Shown here: positions 47,540 to 59,159 of the stretch, piece after piece
Layout of the letters: each line of letters begins with the position of its first letter
How positions within the stretch are numbered: the stretch's first letter is position 1
Program-made: the position numbers and the translations under genes
The notes under the pieces: generated by a model
Database searches by the model: none
What the model saw: only the letters and a program-made list of their open reading frames with translations
Told to the model about the DNA's origin: nothing
From: Lojkania enalia
Taxonomy: Eukaryota > Ascomycota > Dothideomycetes > Pleosporales
DNA length: 64,000 nt
Assembly (NCBI GenBank): GCA_010094045.1
Contig: ML986613.1
Location: 186,001 to 250,000, forward strand
Reading direction: 5' to 3'

Positions 47540-48319
47540 TTACGACTGTTCTGATCTATCTACCTCCCCACTCTTCGTAGTACCATCTAGCGATTGAGGC
47601 TCCCTCATCATGCAATATAGCGTAATCTTACCCGCTTCCCCTTCGCCATCCTGACAATCCATTTCTTTCACTAACTTGAACCCAAACCGCTCATAGATTG
47701 CTACATTCGGTTCACTCCGACTACTTTCGAGATAACATAACACACCCTCCCTATCCGCCTGCTTCAGCACCTCCCCCATCAACGCCCTCCCAACACCCTG
47801 CCCTTGCGCCTCTGGCAACACAGTAACAATATTACAGAAATAATATCCCTTCTCGCTTGTCCAGAGCTGGCTTTGCGCCTCTGCCTGTCGCTCCTTCCAT
47901 ATCCAGTACCGCTTTGTACTTAGTCCGCCACGACCATACCATATATTCATCCAAATTTGGTTTAGCCAGAGTTGCCAGAACGAGAGGTAGAGGGACCAGG
48001 ATTGCGGTTCGGAGGGTGGGTGTGGGGGTAACCACATTGCGCAGCCGAGGATCTTTTCGGGGTTACTGGTGGAGCGGGCGACGTAGAAGAGGCCGTGTTT
48101 TATGCCCCAGCGACAGCGCAGTGTGAGGGAAATGCGGTTTCGGGTTAAGGAGATCTAAGGGGAGGTTAGTTGGGGTTGGTAGTAGTGTGACGGTGGCAGT
48201 ACTTTTGAGCGGTCAGGGTATACCCAGTGATTGTATGGGTCGTTGGCGAAAGCTTGTTGGATTGTGTCTATTGCGCCGTTGATGTCGGCCTCGGCCATGC
48301 GGGATACCTGAATTGACAT
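47540..48319 (-). CDS. GNAT-family N-acetyltransferase, 243 aa
   Basis: Exon 1 (48203-48319) and exon 2 (47540-48154) are joined over a 48 bp intron. Exon 1 begins MSIQVSRMAEADINGAID; exon 2 includes GLFYVARSTSNPEKILGCAM, which is the beta-strand before the central sheet. The acetyl-CoA loop is VLPEAQGQGVGRALMGEVLK (Q-x-x-G-x-G/A type), followed by LESSRSEPNVAIYERFGFKL, the usual motif B. The acceptor substrate cannot be told from sequence; fungal members of this shape are mostly uncharacterised. It converges on SEC61 and diverges from the kinase gene. Confidence 0.85.
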
Positions 48320-48679
48320 CTTGGGCGTGTGGTTCGTATTGGTTTAGAACGATCTTTACATTCCAATGTGTAATTCTAAACAATGATGCTGTCGTTAACG
48401 AAATTGCCTAGCTCAAGGCGGGATGTATGGGAATATCGAAGCGACAGTGAGTGGTAGAGTTGGTGAAGATAATAGGGTTGTATTAGCCATGTCGATTGCG
48501 GGGAACAAAGTGTGGCTTTGTGAAGTTGCCCACTCCATGATGCAGATAGGCGATTAGACGGAAGGTACGGCCATTCACGTGGAGAACTATTCTGTAAAAG
48601 GTAGGCATAAGCGGCATCGGGTTCGCGCCTCTTATGTTGGAGCCTAGCACTTGATCATATTTTAATCTTCTAGTACGCT
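48320..48679. promoter_or_regulatory. Divergent promoter of GNAT and kinase genes
   Basis: 360 bp between opposite start codons; no specific site is claimed. Confidence 0.5.
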
Positions 48680-50693
48680 ATGGAAGTTCCATCACTAGAT
48701 GCTTCATTTCTGCTTAGGGCACTGATTTCGGCGTCATCCTCATCATCACCGCTCCCACCCATCATCGCACCAGCTGAGGCCGCAATCGAACCTTATCCGG
48801 AATGGGAGAAAGCTCTAAGGGCTCCACGGATTGCGTACATATTGTTCGCCATCAATAGAAGAGATGCCTTGAATAGTTTTATGGATCATGAAGTTAGTGA
48901 CCTGTGGATTCCAATACCAAAGCAGACACTGCGTTACTTCTTGAAAGATTCCGAATCCGAAAAACGCTTCCTCGAAGTCCAGAAGACTTTAATAAGTCAT
49001 GAATGGCGCGGCAACCAAACTCCTGCGCCTCACCAATTCTTTGAGGATGGGGAAGAAGTAATTAGAAGTGAAGTAACTCTCGGTGAGGGTGGATTCGGCA
49101 TGGTCGAACGAGTTACACTTTCTACAAATCTAAACCCGACTGTATGCGTTCGGAAGAGAATTGGTAGGGTGAAGCAGCTGAATACGCAAAAGCAAGTTAT
49201 GAAAGCATTTACACGCGAAGTGAATGTAATGCGTCGAGTGTCCCATCGTCACTGTGTGGAATTCCTGGGCAGTTACACAGACTATGATGCCCTCGCAATT
49301 TTCCTCTCTCCTGTTGCGGATATGGATCTAGCCACCCATTTGAATAATGGAGAGGTAGATATTTGGGATAGTTTCAGGCTTAGGCAATGGATTAGTTGCC
49401 TTTGTAACGCGATGTTCTATCTCCACGATAGAAAGATCCAGTAAGCCTTCTTAGGACAGCCGTGTTACTAGGGGTATCTAAATCTTCGCATTTGTACGCA
49501 TATGTGGTGTTAGGCATGATTTTCGGTCGAGAGGAACGATCAAATCGCTAACGAGGCATAGACACGAGGACCTTAAACCACAGAATATCTTGATACACGG
49601 AGTGGACATTCTCCTTACGGACTTTGGATTTAGGTAAATTTGTAGAGTCAATGTTATCTTTCCTCTGCTGACTCTTTACAGTCTTGATTTCTCGGAAGAT
49701 TCTGTCTCTACCACCGTGGGCCGTCCGTCCCATTGGACTGCCAGGTACTCTGCCCCAGAAATCATAGATCACGAGGCTCGTAGTAGGGCCACAGACATCT
49801 GGGGGCTTGGTTGCATTTTCCTAGAGATATTATCGCGTATTTACGGACACCGTTTGTCTGATATGGTGGACTTCTGGAAAATGACTGGAAATACGCACTC
49901 TAGTTATTCTCTAAATGAGGAAGCCCGAGTGGAATGGATTCATCATCTCACCATGACGATCAATCATAACTTCGAGGAAGATTATGCATTACTTTCATTG
50001 ATCATCAGCATGCTCCGGAGAGATCGCCGAGTCAGACCAACCGCCCAGCAATTAGTGGAGAAGCTTTTGGATTTAGACCTTCTGTTTTTTGGATCTCTAT
50101 TTCCGACGCAATGCTGCTCTCCAAAGCCTACGAGAGACCGTATGTTTGCCATACTCGACAGAAATAGAACCATGCCTTCTCCAGTTGGTCATGTTCATAC
50201 AGAGATGTCTGGGCGATTTACAGTTATCTACGCCGATTTAAGTCTCTACGATTCGAACTCAAGTTATGTTCCCGATATTTTCAAGAACGGGGCTGAATTG
50301 GAACGCACATGTAGAGATTTGTTCCGCGGCACGTCAACCGAAGTTCCATTCGGTAATTTCAACACCCCTACCCCTGATCCAAAACAACTAGATGTGGTTT
50401 CGAAATTTGAAGAGATGCAACTGAGTGATCAAGTCTGTTCGCTGAATCATCAAAGGTGGACACGCTTTAAGGCTGTTTTTAGGGTTTCAGATACGCATAC
50501 TAGGACTTCTCGAGAGGTAACTATCTCACTATTACCTTTCTGTTTCCGTCACACCAAGAACTACGGGTCGTATTTTTTTAAGATATCTTTCCTAAATCCC
50601 AGGGTTCGTTATACTCAAAGTGAACTTCACTACCTAGAATGGGCGGGCTCCGTTTTTGATGAATGGCGAGCAAGAAATTGTACTGTAGCCTGA
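48680..50693 (+). CDS. Eukaryotic-type protein kinase with long C-terminal extension, 614 aa
   Basis: Exons 48680-49440, 49562-49633 and 49682-50693. The N-terminal 130 residues lack a known domain. The kinase has the glycine loop LGEGGFGMV (134-142), the beta-3 segment VCVRKRIGR with Lys159 as the likely ATP-binding residue (Val replaces the usual Ala two before it), helix-C Glu180, catalytic loop KIQHEDLKPQNIL (255-264) with Glu in place of the Arg of HRD, DFG at 274-276, SAPEII and TDIWGLGCIFLEIL. All residues needed for catalysis appear present. HED/HKD loops occur in fungal kinases associated with HET/STAND-type genes, but that group assignment is from memory. The region after about residue 400 (SGRFTVIYADLSLYD on) is not recognised. 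Confidence 0.85.
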
Positions 50694-50927
50694 TAAGACT
50701 GAAGGGTATTTCTAGGAAAAATGCATAGGGTAACTCTATTGTTTATTATGCTTGAGGGGAGCTAGTGTGAAGTTTTTGAAGAGCTTTCGGACTGAATAAA
50801 TGCGCAGGACATATAATGTGAACGTTTGTCGGGAGCTTACATAAGCATCATTCGGTCGTACGTCATGCTACATTGAGAGCGCACCTCTCTCTATTTCCTC
50901 ATCCTTGAATAGCCGGGCTGCTTCAAC

Positions 50928-51925
50928 TCAAATCCATCGTTTAGTTCCAAAGTGCGAGAGATATGCACCACCATGTCCACCCTCAATGCTGGAATTCTCT
51001 ATAACCGACAATACAGACTTGATCGATTCATGTGGGGTAATGGGACCCTCAAAGGTAGGCTCGTACGTCTTAAACTTCTTGATCATATCTTGCAAGACGG
51101 GCGCATAGTCGGGAGATATATTGTCGTAGTGACCTACGTCGACCATTCCGGGGCAGATGCTTAGAAAAAGAACACCGTCTTTCTTGTATTGGGCGCTGAA
51201 CTTGGCAGAAATCATGTTTGCGGCGGCTTTGCTAGTGGAATAGATTGGGGAAGTAAAGAGGTCGTATTCTCTGACCATTTCCATGTCGGCCATACCGCTG
51301 GAGATGAGCGTTACTTTCTTCGTGTTTCCGGCAAGGATCTGTGGCATAAAAAGACTGTAGAGGTGGATCAAGGCGAGAACATTGGTCTGCATCACTTCGT
51401 GGAACTTCTTTGTGAGCCCTTCGGGATCGGCCGCTCCTCTAATCGAGTAGGGATATTAGAAAATGTTTGGTAGCTAGGATAGAAGAGATTGGAAGCTCAC
51501 AAAGTCCCAATGCCAGCGTAGTGATCCCATTGCGAAACGTTACCGGCATTGGCAATGAGGTAGTCGAGACGACCGCCTGTGATAGCAGCAGTATCATCGG
51601 CAGCTTTCTATCGACATTTCATTAGCATGCCATTACCTCTTTGTCTACTTAGGGAATCGGGTGCACACTTTCAACGCGTCATAATTGGTCACATCTGCCT
51701 CTAGGATGGTGATGTTAGAACGTCCTTTTAGCTCTTCGGCAACCCTCTTGTCCGTTGCCGGCTTGTTCCGGACGATCCCAATGACCTTGTTTCTAGGATC
51801 GCTAGAGAGCTGGCTCAGGAACTCCCACTTCGAGTAGTGTTAGACTACATCCTGTATGTGCTATAGGACAAGATAAGACTTACACCAAGTCCTTTTGAGA
51901 CGCCGGTGATAACGTACGAAGACAT
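50928..51925 (-). CDS. Short-chain dehydrogenase/reductase (SDR), 272 aa
   Basis: Exons 51884-51925, 51669-51827, 51501-51607 and 50928-51438. The cofactor loop TGVSKGLG lies at residues 7-14, ADVTN follows as the adenine-site strand end, then NAG in LDYLIANAGN, the catalytic Ser in TLISSG (149-150) and Tyr169/Lys173 in YSTSK. After the active site CPGMVDVGHYDN resembles the C-factor-like SDR subfamily. It is probably NAD(P)-dependent and cytosolic; the substrate is unknown. It diverges from a Zn2Cys6 gene 842 bp away, a common arrangement for small regulated pathways. Confidence 0.88.
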
Positions 51926-52767
51926 TTTGAACAATACAAGAAAGACAAGTATACAGTGATATGGTATTACGCTGTGAGATAAAGTTGCGTAGCTTTGTGG
52001 TTCTAGAAGGTGGTGGCTCTGGGGACATATATACTAAGTATGCTGTGGGTGATTTCAAATTCCGTCCATTTTAACAATTTTTAGCTTACGAGAGACCGGA
52101 CATAAATCCTCTCTTCGGACCAAAATTGGCACTGGCTAGTTTTGTAATCCCTGTGTTCGTAGTCTTGAGGGGACCATTGAGAGGAAGTACGCCAGGAACG
52201 GAAAGGCGTTGGAAAGGCGTTATCACACTAGCCTAATATGTCTGAGCGGGAACTCGGGATGCTTGTCTGTCTCTGCTTTACGAGCCTAGGGAAGACCAGA
52301 GTCATTTCTCTCGTCGGTGTAGTGTCCGAGCTTACTGCAACTTTGAGTAAATAGGCAATGCATCACCACGCGAATAACAGCACAGCAAGTTATATCTAAG
52401 AAACATAACCTAATATTAAGTAACCTTGTTTGTGCTGAAGGCGTACTTCACCTACAAAGAAAAAAACAGCGGAGGCCTTTAGGTGACATAAGCAGACGGG
52501 GTCTCTCACATGTTTTGCAGGGGGATAGACCCTTAGCCTAAAGCGGCCTCGCTTCGCAGAAAGTTGCCAAATGTATGCTTACTTAGAAATACAGCTTGGC
52601 AATATTACTGGCAGAGGTATGCATGTTCTTATGAGCCTGGTCATCATCTCGTGTGATGGGAGGCCAAACGAGAATAACTGGCAACTTTTTGTAGTCAAGT
52701 ACACGTTACCATAATATCACATACTATCCGAGTCGATCACCATATCCTGAATCTCCCTGTCGCTTCT
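51926..52767. promoter_or_regulatory. Divergent intergenic region between SDR and Zn2Cys6 genes
   Basis: 842 bp without a gene. No regulator binding motif is asserted. Confidence 0.5.
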
Positions 52768-54509
52768 ATGGCAAGTTTCAGCGAGCCATATGAGCTTCAG
52801 GAGCGAACAAGCTTTAAACCACAAGATGCAACGCTTGCAACGAGAAGCTGCGGAACGTGTAGAGGTACACAACCTTGGGGATCTTATCGTAGAAAAGCAC
52901 ACCCTAACAACATTATATGTAGACCGCAGAGTCCTCTGCGATCGTACAACTCCAGCATGTTTACAGTGCGCTCGATCCAAGAAAAAATGCAAGGGCTACG
53001 GTCTACGCCTATCGTGGCCAAGGGCGGGTGATAGTCGGCGTGCTGTCGTGATGAAGCCACCTAGGCAAAAAATCAAGACCGGAGCTCGTGCAATTTCAGA
53101 TGCGTCCTTCGTCCACCTTTTCCCGTGGGATGTTGAGTTGCACTATCACTTGACGGCTTCATCACCAATCCGCTATTTTCGATCAGTTTTACGCATACCC
53201 ATGCCATTCAACCCAACAATATGGGAGACTACGGATCAGGCGGATCTATTCCGGTACTGTGGGTATATCTGTAACTTGCATAGCTACCGGTGGAGGGCTG
53301 ATGATTAAATAAGTCCAGCAGGTAGCTTTCCAATCGCTGACCACCTTTGGCGAGGATCCCACCCGACTGAGCAACATTCTCATGCGGGTAGCATCGGCTG
53401 GAAACACTCCATCTACGACTGCTGTTATCCGCTCGCTGCTCGCTCTGTCTTCGCTTCATCGCAATGGTCTCCAAGAACAGGCCTTTCAATTGAAGATTGC
53501 GAGTATCAAAGCTTTGGCGACTGCTTCAACGACTCATTTTGGTGCACTGGAAGTCATACAGCATGTTGCCGCGGGTATGTTGTTATGCTCTTTTGAGGTC
53601 GGTATCCAGTCCGTTCGACATTTGTAATATTCTGACGAGTTTTGATGTCTATAGGTACATCAAACGTCTTGTACGTCCAGCCACTGGACACAGTATATCA
53701 CTGGCATTAAAGGACTGCTGGCAACACATTGCTGTAGGACGTGCTACCTAGATGAGGAATTGAAAGTTTTGGGAGATTGGGTATACTACCACGATGTGAT
53801 GGCCCGATTCACTATGCGGCACCGGCTTGGAGAGGCCGCACGAATCTCATCAAATACGTCGAGCTCCTGTTACGAGATTGAGGCAGAAGTTCTCCCGAGC
53901 AGAATTCTGTTGAAAAGCGAGTTCATGTGTAACTTTATCTCTGATGCGCCATCGCCCGGGTCGAAGATTTTGCATTTACTATCAGATGTCTGCGATGCCG
54001 TTTCGACAAGACCGCACAATACCACAATGTCTGTTCAGGAATTGGATGAGTATAAGAGCTTTTTTTCCCATCTTGAGCGGAGGATAAGGAACTTTCAGAC
54101 TGCGTCAAACCCAAACGAGACTCCTTGTTCGGCGCTAGCCGTGGGGGTTTATCAGCGAGCCATTCTCATCTATCTCAATAGGGCATTAGGGAACTTGCTC
54201 GGCCAATCAGCTCGAATACAAAAGTGCATCGACGAATTATTTACCATATTCTCACAGGCGCAGTCTTGCGTTAGACAATTCCCCCTATTCATTCTAGGGT
54301 GCGAGGCTCGCACAGACTCTCAGCGCACGATTATCCTTGACCTTATCTCTAGGACGGAGAAGAAAGTATCCTCCCGGTCTCTCAGCCAAGTTAAGATGTT
54401 GATACAGGCTATGTGGGCGCAGGATGATCTGGCAGACCAGAATCTGAATTATTGGGATAAGGTGACTATTGTTATAAGCAGTTGTGAGATCGTGCCTAGT
54501 CTGGTCTAG
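52768..54509 (+). CDS. Zn2Cys6 transcription regulator, 523 aa
   Basis: Exons 52768-52864, 52923-53258, 53314-53597 and 53655-54509. The first intron lies inside the zinc cluster; spliced it reads CGTCRDRRVLC then DRTTPACLQCARSKKKC (Cys 28, 31, 38, 45, 48, 55; spacing 2-6-6-2-6), followed by GYGLRLSWP. The second intron was fixed by phase: GTGGGT donor, AAATAAG acceptor, giving LFRYFQQVAFQSLTTFGE. The remainder is of the Fungal_trans_2 type: RSLLALSSLHRNGLQEQAFQ, LEVIQHVAAGMLLCSFEV and LGDWVYYHDVMARF. The nearby divergent SDR is a candidate target. Reading without splicing would break the cluster, so the intron calls matter here. Confidence 0.87.
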
Positions 54510-54895
54510 TGGCGTAAATATACAGGTGGGAACTATAGAATATGGATGAAGTTACTAGCACACGACGCGGTCTAGAAAGGCGATGTAAGGGGACTGCCGG
54601 TACAATGGAGGAATGCAAAAAAATCTTAAATAGTTAAAAAGAAAAAAGCATACAAGTATACTGTATTGTTATTTCCTACCAATTATAAACAAGGACAAGA
54701 AGGGTGAAGTTCTTGCGACCCCCTTCTCCTAAACACCAATTGGCCTCTAGATTGACGAGACAGGTGGTATTGTTGATGACGTGCGAAAAATGTCAATGAG
54801 TAGTTTATTCTTCTATTCTAGTATTATATACCGAGCTACTAAGACCATTACTTGGCTATGTCGGTAAAATACGCCATTGTATTGTCAAGATTCTC
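54510..54895. other. Convergent 3' region, nothing recognised
   Basis: AT-rich 3' ends of the second Zn2Cys6 gene and the small membrane-protein gene. Confidence 0.4.
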
Positions 54896-55405
54896 TTACA
54901 TCACAATGCAATCCCCTCCGCCTCCAAAATCCGCACTATCGCTATCTCCGCTTCCTCCACTACCACTAAAAATACGACCGAGTAGACTGAGCACTGTTCC
55001 GTCGCCGCTACCACCACCATCTCCACTGACATCACTCCCATCGGCTCCTATATCCATCATAATCCCACTACCACCACTATCATAATTCTCACCCACTTCC
55101 GTATCCACCACGACCGGACCCACGAAAATTGGCGGTCCTGTTCCATTAATCTTCCCCTGTCCAACTGTCTTATACCCATCTTTCTTCTTCCTCGCAGTTT
55201 TCCGACTCCAGCAGCAGAGGCATCCGTACCACCAAGAGGCAAAGAGAAGGAGGAGTGAAGCGACAACGCCGACGACGACGCCAATTATTAGAGGAGCTTG
55301 AGTATATAAGGACTTTTGTGTCGATCTTGCGTATGTTATGCATGTTGCGTGCGGATGGAGAAGGTTGAGGTGGCAAGTGGTGAGGGAGATTGGTAAAGGT
55401 GCCAT
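54896..55405 (-). CDS. Small single-span membrane protein with Gly/Asp/Ser-rich tail, 169 aa
   Basis: One exon. A 35-residue N-terminal part with three Cys (MAPLPISLTTCHLNLLHPH) is followed by one hydrophobic helix (LIIGVVVGVVASLLLLFA, about residues 39-57), then WWYGCLCCW and a basic stop-transfer stretch RKTARKKK. The C-terminal half is Gly, Asp and Ser-rich and ends GGGGDCIVM. The layout suggests a type I or III membrane protein with an acidic flexible cytosolic tail; the N-terminal segment is too polar for a clear signal peptide. No family is recognised. The repeated GGSGD composition could also be a chance low-complexity frame, but the helix plus basic flank argues for a gene. Confidence 0.55.
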   Translation of the reverse strand: MAPLPISLTTCHLNLLHPHATCITYARSTQKSLYTQAPLIIGVVVGVVASLLLLFASWWYGCLCCWSRKTARKKKDGYKTVGQGKINGTGPPIFVGPVVVDTEVGENYDSGGSGIMMDIGADGSDVSGDGGGSGDGTVLSLLGRIFSGSGGSGDSDSADFGGGGDCIVM

Positions 55406-56136
55406 GCGTGAGGGCAGTGATAGATTATCTCTAAGGAATAAATAGCTGCACTACTCCTAGCGGACTAGATATGTGTGGCTGAAATGGGTATTTCTGGGTC
55501 CTTCGTGCGAATGGATAGAGCAGTCCGGGTTGGAGCGATGACCTTGACGGTAGGCATAAGGTTTTGAAATCTGTGAATTTGGCCACTTCTTTGCAATCAC
55601 CAGCAACGGTTTATCATACATTGCATTAAAGTCCTTGACCCTGTGCGATTTAAGTCTAGGACCCATTCGGGCACCTCACCCTCGAGCTAAAATTTCGATG
55701 CTCTAGTACCTGACAGGGTAGAAGGAGTAACGTCAGCCTCGCCATGGCCAGGCTCAGCTCGCCAATAACCTTACGTCCTAGAGCACTCATTCCATAATTG
55801 AACCGAAATCTTAACTCGCCGTTTCACATATGATGGGAAATACGAAAACTCGTGGTTTTAGTGCCTAACGTAGTTTAACGCGCCGAGATAGCTAATCCGT
55901 GCTTCATCTTATCGTTTCCGAATGGAGCGTATTTCGAGCTGAAACACCCTTGCAAGATCTTTAAATTTGGGATGTGCGAAGTTGGTAATTGAGTAGTTAG
56001 TAGAAATTTTGGCTGCTGGCTCAATCGCCTTCGACACGCTGTATGATAATTAACCCTTCTATTAATACCACCAAGTGACCTACTATTTCTTGACTAGGCT
56101 TGTAGACCGATATAATGCCTGTTAAATGCGAACCCT
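55406..56136. other. Intergenic, nothing recognised
   Basis: 731 bp, slightly AT-rich, no coding signal. Confidence 0.5.
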
Positions 56137-57431
56137 TCAGTATCGCCATAGGCAAAGAAGTCGATCGTAGAAGCTAGTTGAGATGAATGTTCTTTTGCCA
56201 TCCGGAGCGAGGAATGGCTGGCAATCACTTCCATAATTCATACTCGTATGCTCCTCGAATTTCGCGACAACCTCAAACCGCCAGTTGTCGTCACCGTGCT
56301 TTACGAGTTTGAGGATTCGGGCTCCAGCGTGCATGCAGCTTGCGAGTATCAGGGCTACAATCGTGCCTTCTTTATTCTCCGGAACGTTCAGGTCGCAATC
56401 AAGACATTTCAATCTCCAAACACCACCGCCTAGATTTTCTTCGGTAAGAACTGTCCTTCTTCCTATGTAAGGTGCATGTAAGAGCCGAATATGGTCGTCA
56501 TAGCTACCCGTGACCACAAGGTCGCTTTGTACATCCGTTCGCAGGGGCAAGATTGCAGTGACCCCAGCCCCATGAGTTCTCTTATCTGCCCATCCAATAA
56601 GGGAAGAAGTACCATGCTCCATTCGATCAGGCTTTGAATTGTCATATAGATCGGTCAACTCGATCGGCATTTGGGAATACCTGAGCGCGCTATCGTCTCC
56701 TCCCGAATATGCACCTGATCCATCTGACGTAAAAGCTACAGTCCATGCTTCGAGATCGTGTTTAATCACTCTTATAGAGCCGGGGGATGAATCATTCTCG
56801 AGAATGACAGAACATACAGCACCGGAGGTGAGAGTAACGAAGAGGATATCTTTGTTTGGATGGAAAGTGAACGATGTTACAAGGAGCTGTTCGTCCCAAA
56901 ACTGCTTAGTGTCAAGGAAGGTGAGATGGAGAGTGGAATTCTTATCGCTGAGTCGTCCTGTAACTTCTGAATTTTGAGAGTCAGTAATTGCGTAGATTTC
57001 GATTGAGCCTGTTGAAGTTGCTACGCCGAAACGCGATGCAGAGTAGTGAGGAGGGCAAAAATGGAGGTCAAGATTTGCTGATTTTGTCGGAAGGGTATCT
57101 ATGAGCTTACTACACGGAATCAGTAAAGTGACCGCATTTAGTTATGAGTTTTACGATGTTTCTATTAATCTACTTAGGCCCCGAGGCGAGAGATAGTTAC
57201 TTACACATCATCTCCATCTATAAGTAAGAGGATCAAGCTACCATTCCGACTCTGAGTCTGCTTTGAATTTACATTGGGAAGATTTGAAACGTCGTTCACT
57301 TTTTCGTCTGGAAGTGTTTTCTCGAGGTTATAAGTCCCTACAACGGCGTATTGTGGGTTCAATGGCCAGAATTCCACGCAACTTGGCGGCAGATCAAGGG
57401 TGAGCGCTTTGAGTGACTGAACAGTGACCAT
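56137..57431 (-). CDS. DPH7: Diphthine methyltransferase-type WD40 protein (DPH7)
   Basis: Exon 1 (57205-57431) and exon 2 (56137-57109) encode about 399 aa. Dph7 demethylates diphthine methyl ester so that the last amidation of diphthamide on eEF2 can proceed. Exon 1 carries SLKALTLDLPPSCVEFWPL, the typical start; exon 2 has KHDLEAWTVAFTSDGSGAYS, GGDDSALRY, HGAGVTAILPL, LVVTGSYDDHIRLLHAP, ENLGGGVWRLKCL, LASCMHAGARILKLV and KFEEHTSMNYGSDCQP, all hallmarks of the family, ending in FISTSFYDRLLCLWRY. The intron is 95 bp. The in-frame ATG at 57452 is an alternative start that would add seven residues. Confidence 0.9.
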
Positions 57432-58158
57432 TCCGGATAATTGTCCATACATGCAATATTAATTTACAATCACTCACTGTATAATGCGTTGTTGACGTGC
57501 CGCTCTCGGAACAAGTGAAATTGAACGAATTGTAAGCACTGACTAAGCAAGCCTTGGCAACCTTTCCTTCCGTCCAGCACATCACCGCTGATATTTCTCA
57601 CATTACGAGCTGTGCAGAAACATCAGCATCTTCCAAAATGATCGAGATCCTTGCTAAAGACCATTACTGACGCCATAAGTGCCAATGTAGTCTCAATTGT
57701 CCAATCAAAGCTGCGGCTCGTTGCGGCTGACCTGCACTGCCTGGCGGCTCGTGTTGATGCCTTAATAACCCCAGCATCGCCTCGTCGCTGCCTACACTAA
57801 CCTCGCCGCAACAGCAATTCGGCCAACGCTAGCATCTAATCTTTCACTACTTAAGTCGCCTGAGAGCGCGACTCTTTCGTGTTCTCGTTCCTCGCACGCG
57901 TCTCTTAATACTTCAATACTATTGACTCAACTCGGCTCAACTCGATTTCCTTCTACTTCATTCGATCACGCCTCAGAGCGTTTGGCATTAGCCGAGATAC
58001 CTCATCATCTTCTTCCCTTCCTTCCTGACGGGCCTTGGTACCTGCTGAGGTCCTAGCTAATAGCCTTACAATTTCAAGGGGTTGAAATCGAGAATCGATT
58101 TGTATAGTGACGAAGACTCGACTCTTTTATCCTGAAGCCAGTAAAAGGCTTTAAGGCA
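57432..58158. promoter_or_regulatory. Divergent promoter region of DPH7 and the 2EXR-type gene
   Basis: 727 bp with no gene; pyrimidine-rich stretches at 57860-58030 likely mark the 5' UTR of the right-hand gene. Confidence 0.5.
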
Positions 58159-59159
58159 ATGTCTCAAGTCCAGCACACTCAAGTGATCGATGCCTCTAGG
58201 AGGCAGTCTAAGCGCAAGCGAGTTCAAGTCAACTACTATGAATCAGAACCGGAAGATACGATTGATCTTGAGGAAGAAGCTGAGCAAGTCTTTCAGTACT
58301 CACGACCAAAGGTATGGTACTAATCGAGATCGGCCAAGTTTTTCGACTAATCAAGTAGAAATCACGTCAATCTCGACCTCTTCCAAAGCACAAGATCTTC
58401 CCATTCCTCGAGCTTCCAGCAGAAGTTAGAAACATTATTTATGGCTACTGCCTTACCGATTCCCGAGGTGTCCATCTTATATCGGTTACGGAAAAGTATC
58501 GCCGCACTGTGATGAGGGCTCCTGTTTCTTATATGCGAAGAATTTATAATCGGCACAACTACAGCAATGACGATAATATGAGTGAAGAAGAGATGATTCG
58601 ACCCCAACCGCTCGTTCCTGCTATCCTGGTTGTTAATCAGCAATTGTTTAAAGAAGGACGTGATTTTCTCTATGGCAACGAGTTCCATGTTGCTGATCCG
58701 CTGGCTTTGCACTCATTCATCGTCAACATTGGTCCTCGTGCAGCATCCTTCCTTTCCCATATTACACTTCGAGGATGGGGTGGCTATCGCGGAATGCACA
58801 AGGCCTACAATCATGCTGCTTTTGCGGTTCTGGCTTGTGCTACGAATCTCAAGAAGTTCAAATTCGCGACAACGATATCCTGGGGCGGTGAGCCGAAATG
58901 GATTGCCCGACAGCTTTATCGCGACGGATTCCCGTGGCTTGAAGCAGTTGGAATGGCAAAGGGTAGGGATGATGCAGCCATCGACATAGTCGAGTTGAGC
59001 TCTGAAAACTTCAGGGGCCGTGGGTGGCGTCGTCGGGAAGGACTAAATGAAGGAGAGGATTACAAGAAGTTCAAGGTTGAGCTTAGCAAGCTTCTGAACG
59101 CGCATACTAAGGCTGTATGGTCCAAGAAGCCGAAGAAGAAGGTTGTAGAAGAACTCTGA
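58159..59159 (+). CDS. 2EXR/F-box-like domain protein, 317 aa
   Basis: Exon 1 (58159-58311) encodes a polar N-terminus with a basic patch (RRQSKRKRVQV) and an acidic one; exon 2 is 58359-59159 after a 47 bp intron. Exon 2 opens with the domain start HKIFPFLELPAEVRNIIYGY, the pattern of the large fungal 2EXR/F-box-like family, and continues VPAILVVNQQLFKEGRDFLY and GNEFHVADPLALHSFI, then FLSHITLRGW, all standard for it. The C-terminus is Lys-rich (KKPKKKVVEEL). The family is expanded in filamentous ascomycetes and its function is unknown; an adaptor role is often guessed from the F-box resemblance. Confidence 0.8.

Noticed and set aside
48680..49444. Kinase lacking the beta-3 lysine
   Set aside because: An alternative alignment to fungal relatives (ARKRI-type) places Lys159 in the right position, so no loss is claimed.
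53259..53313. Apparent end of the second Zn2Cys6 gene at a stop near 53308
   Set aside because: A 55 bp intron removes the stop and restores a family-like sequence, so the gene is intact.
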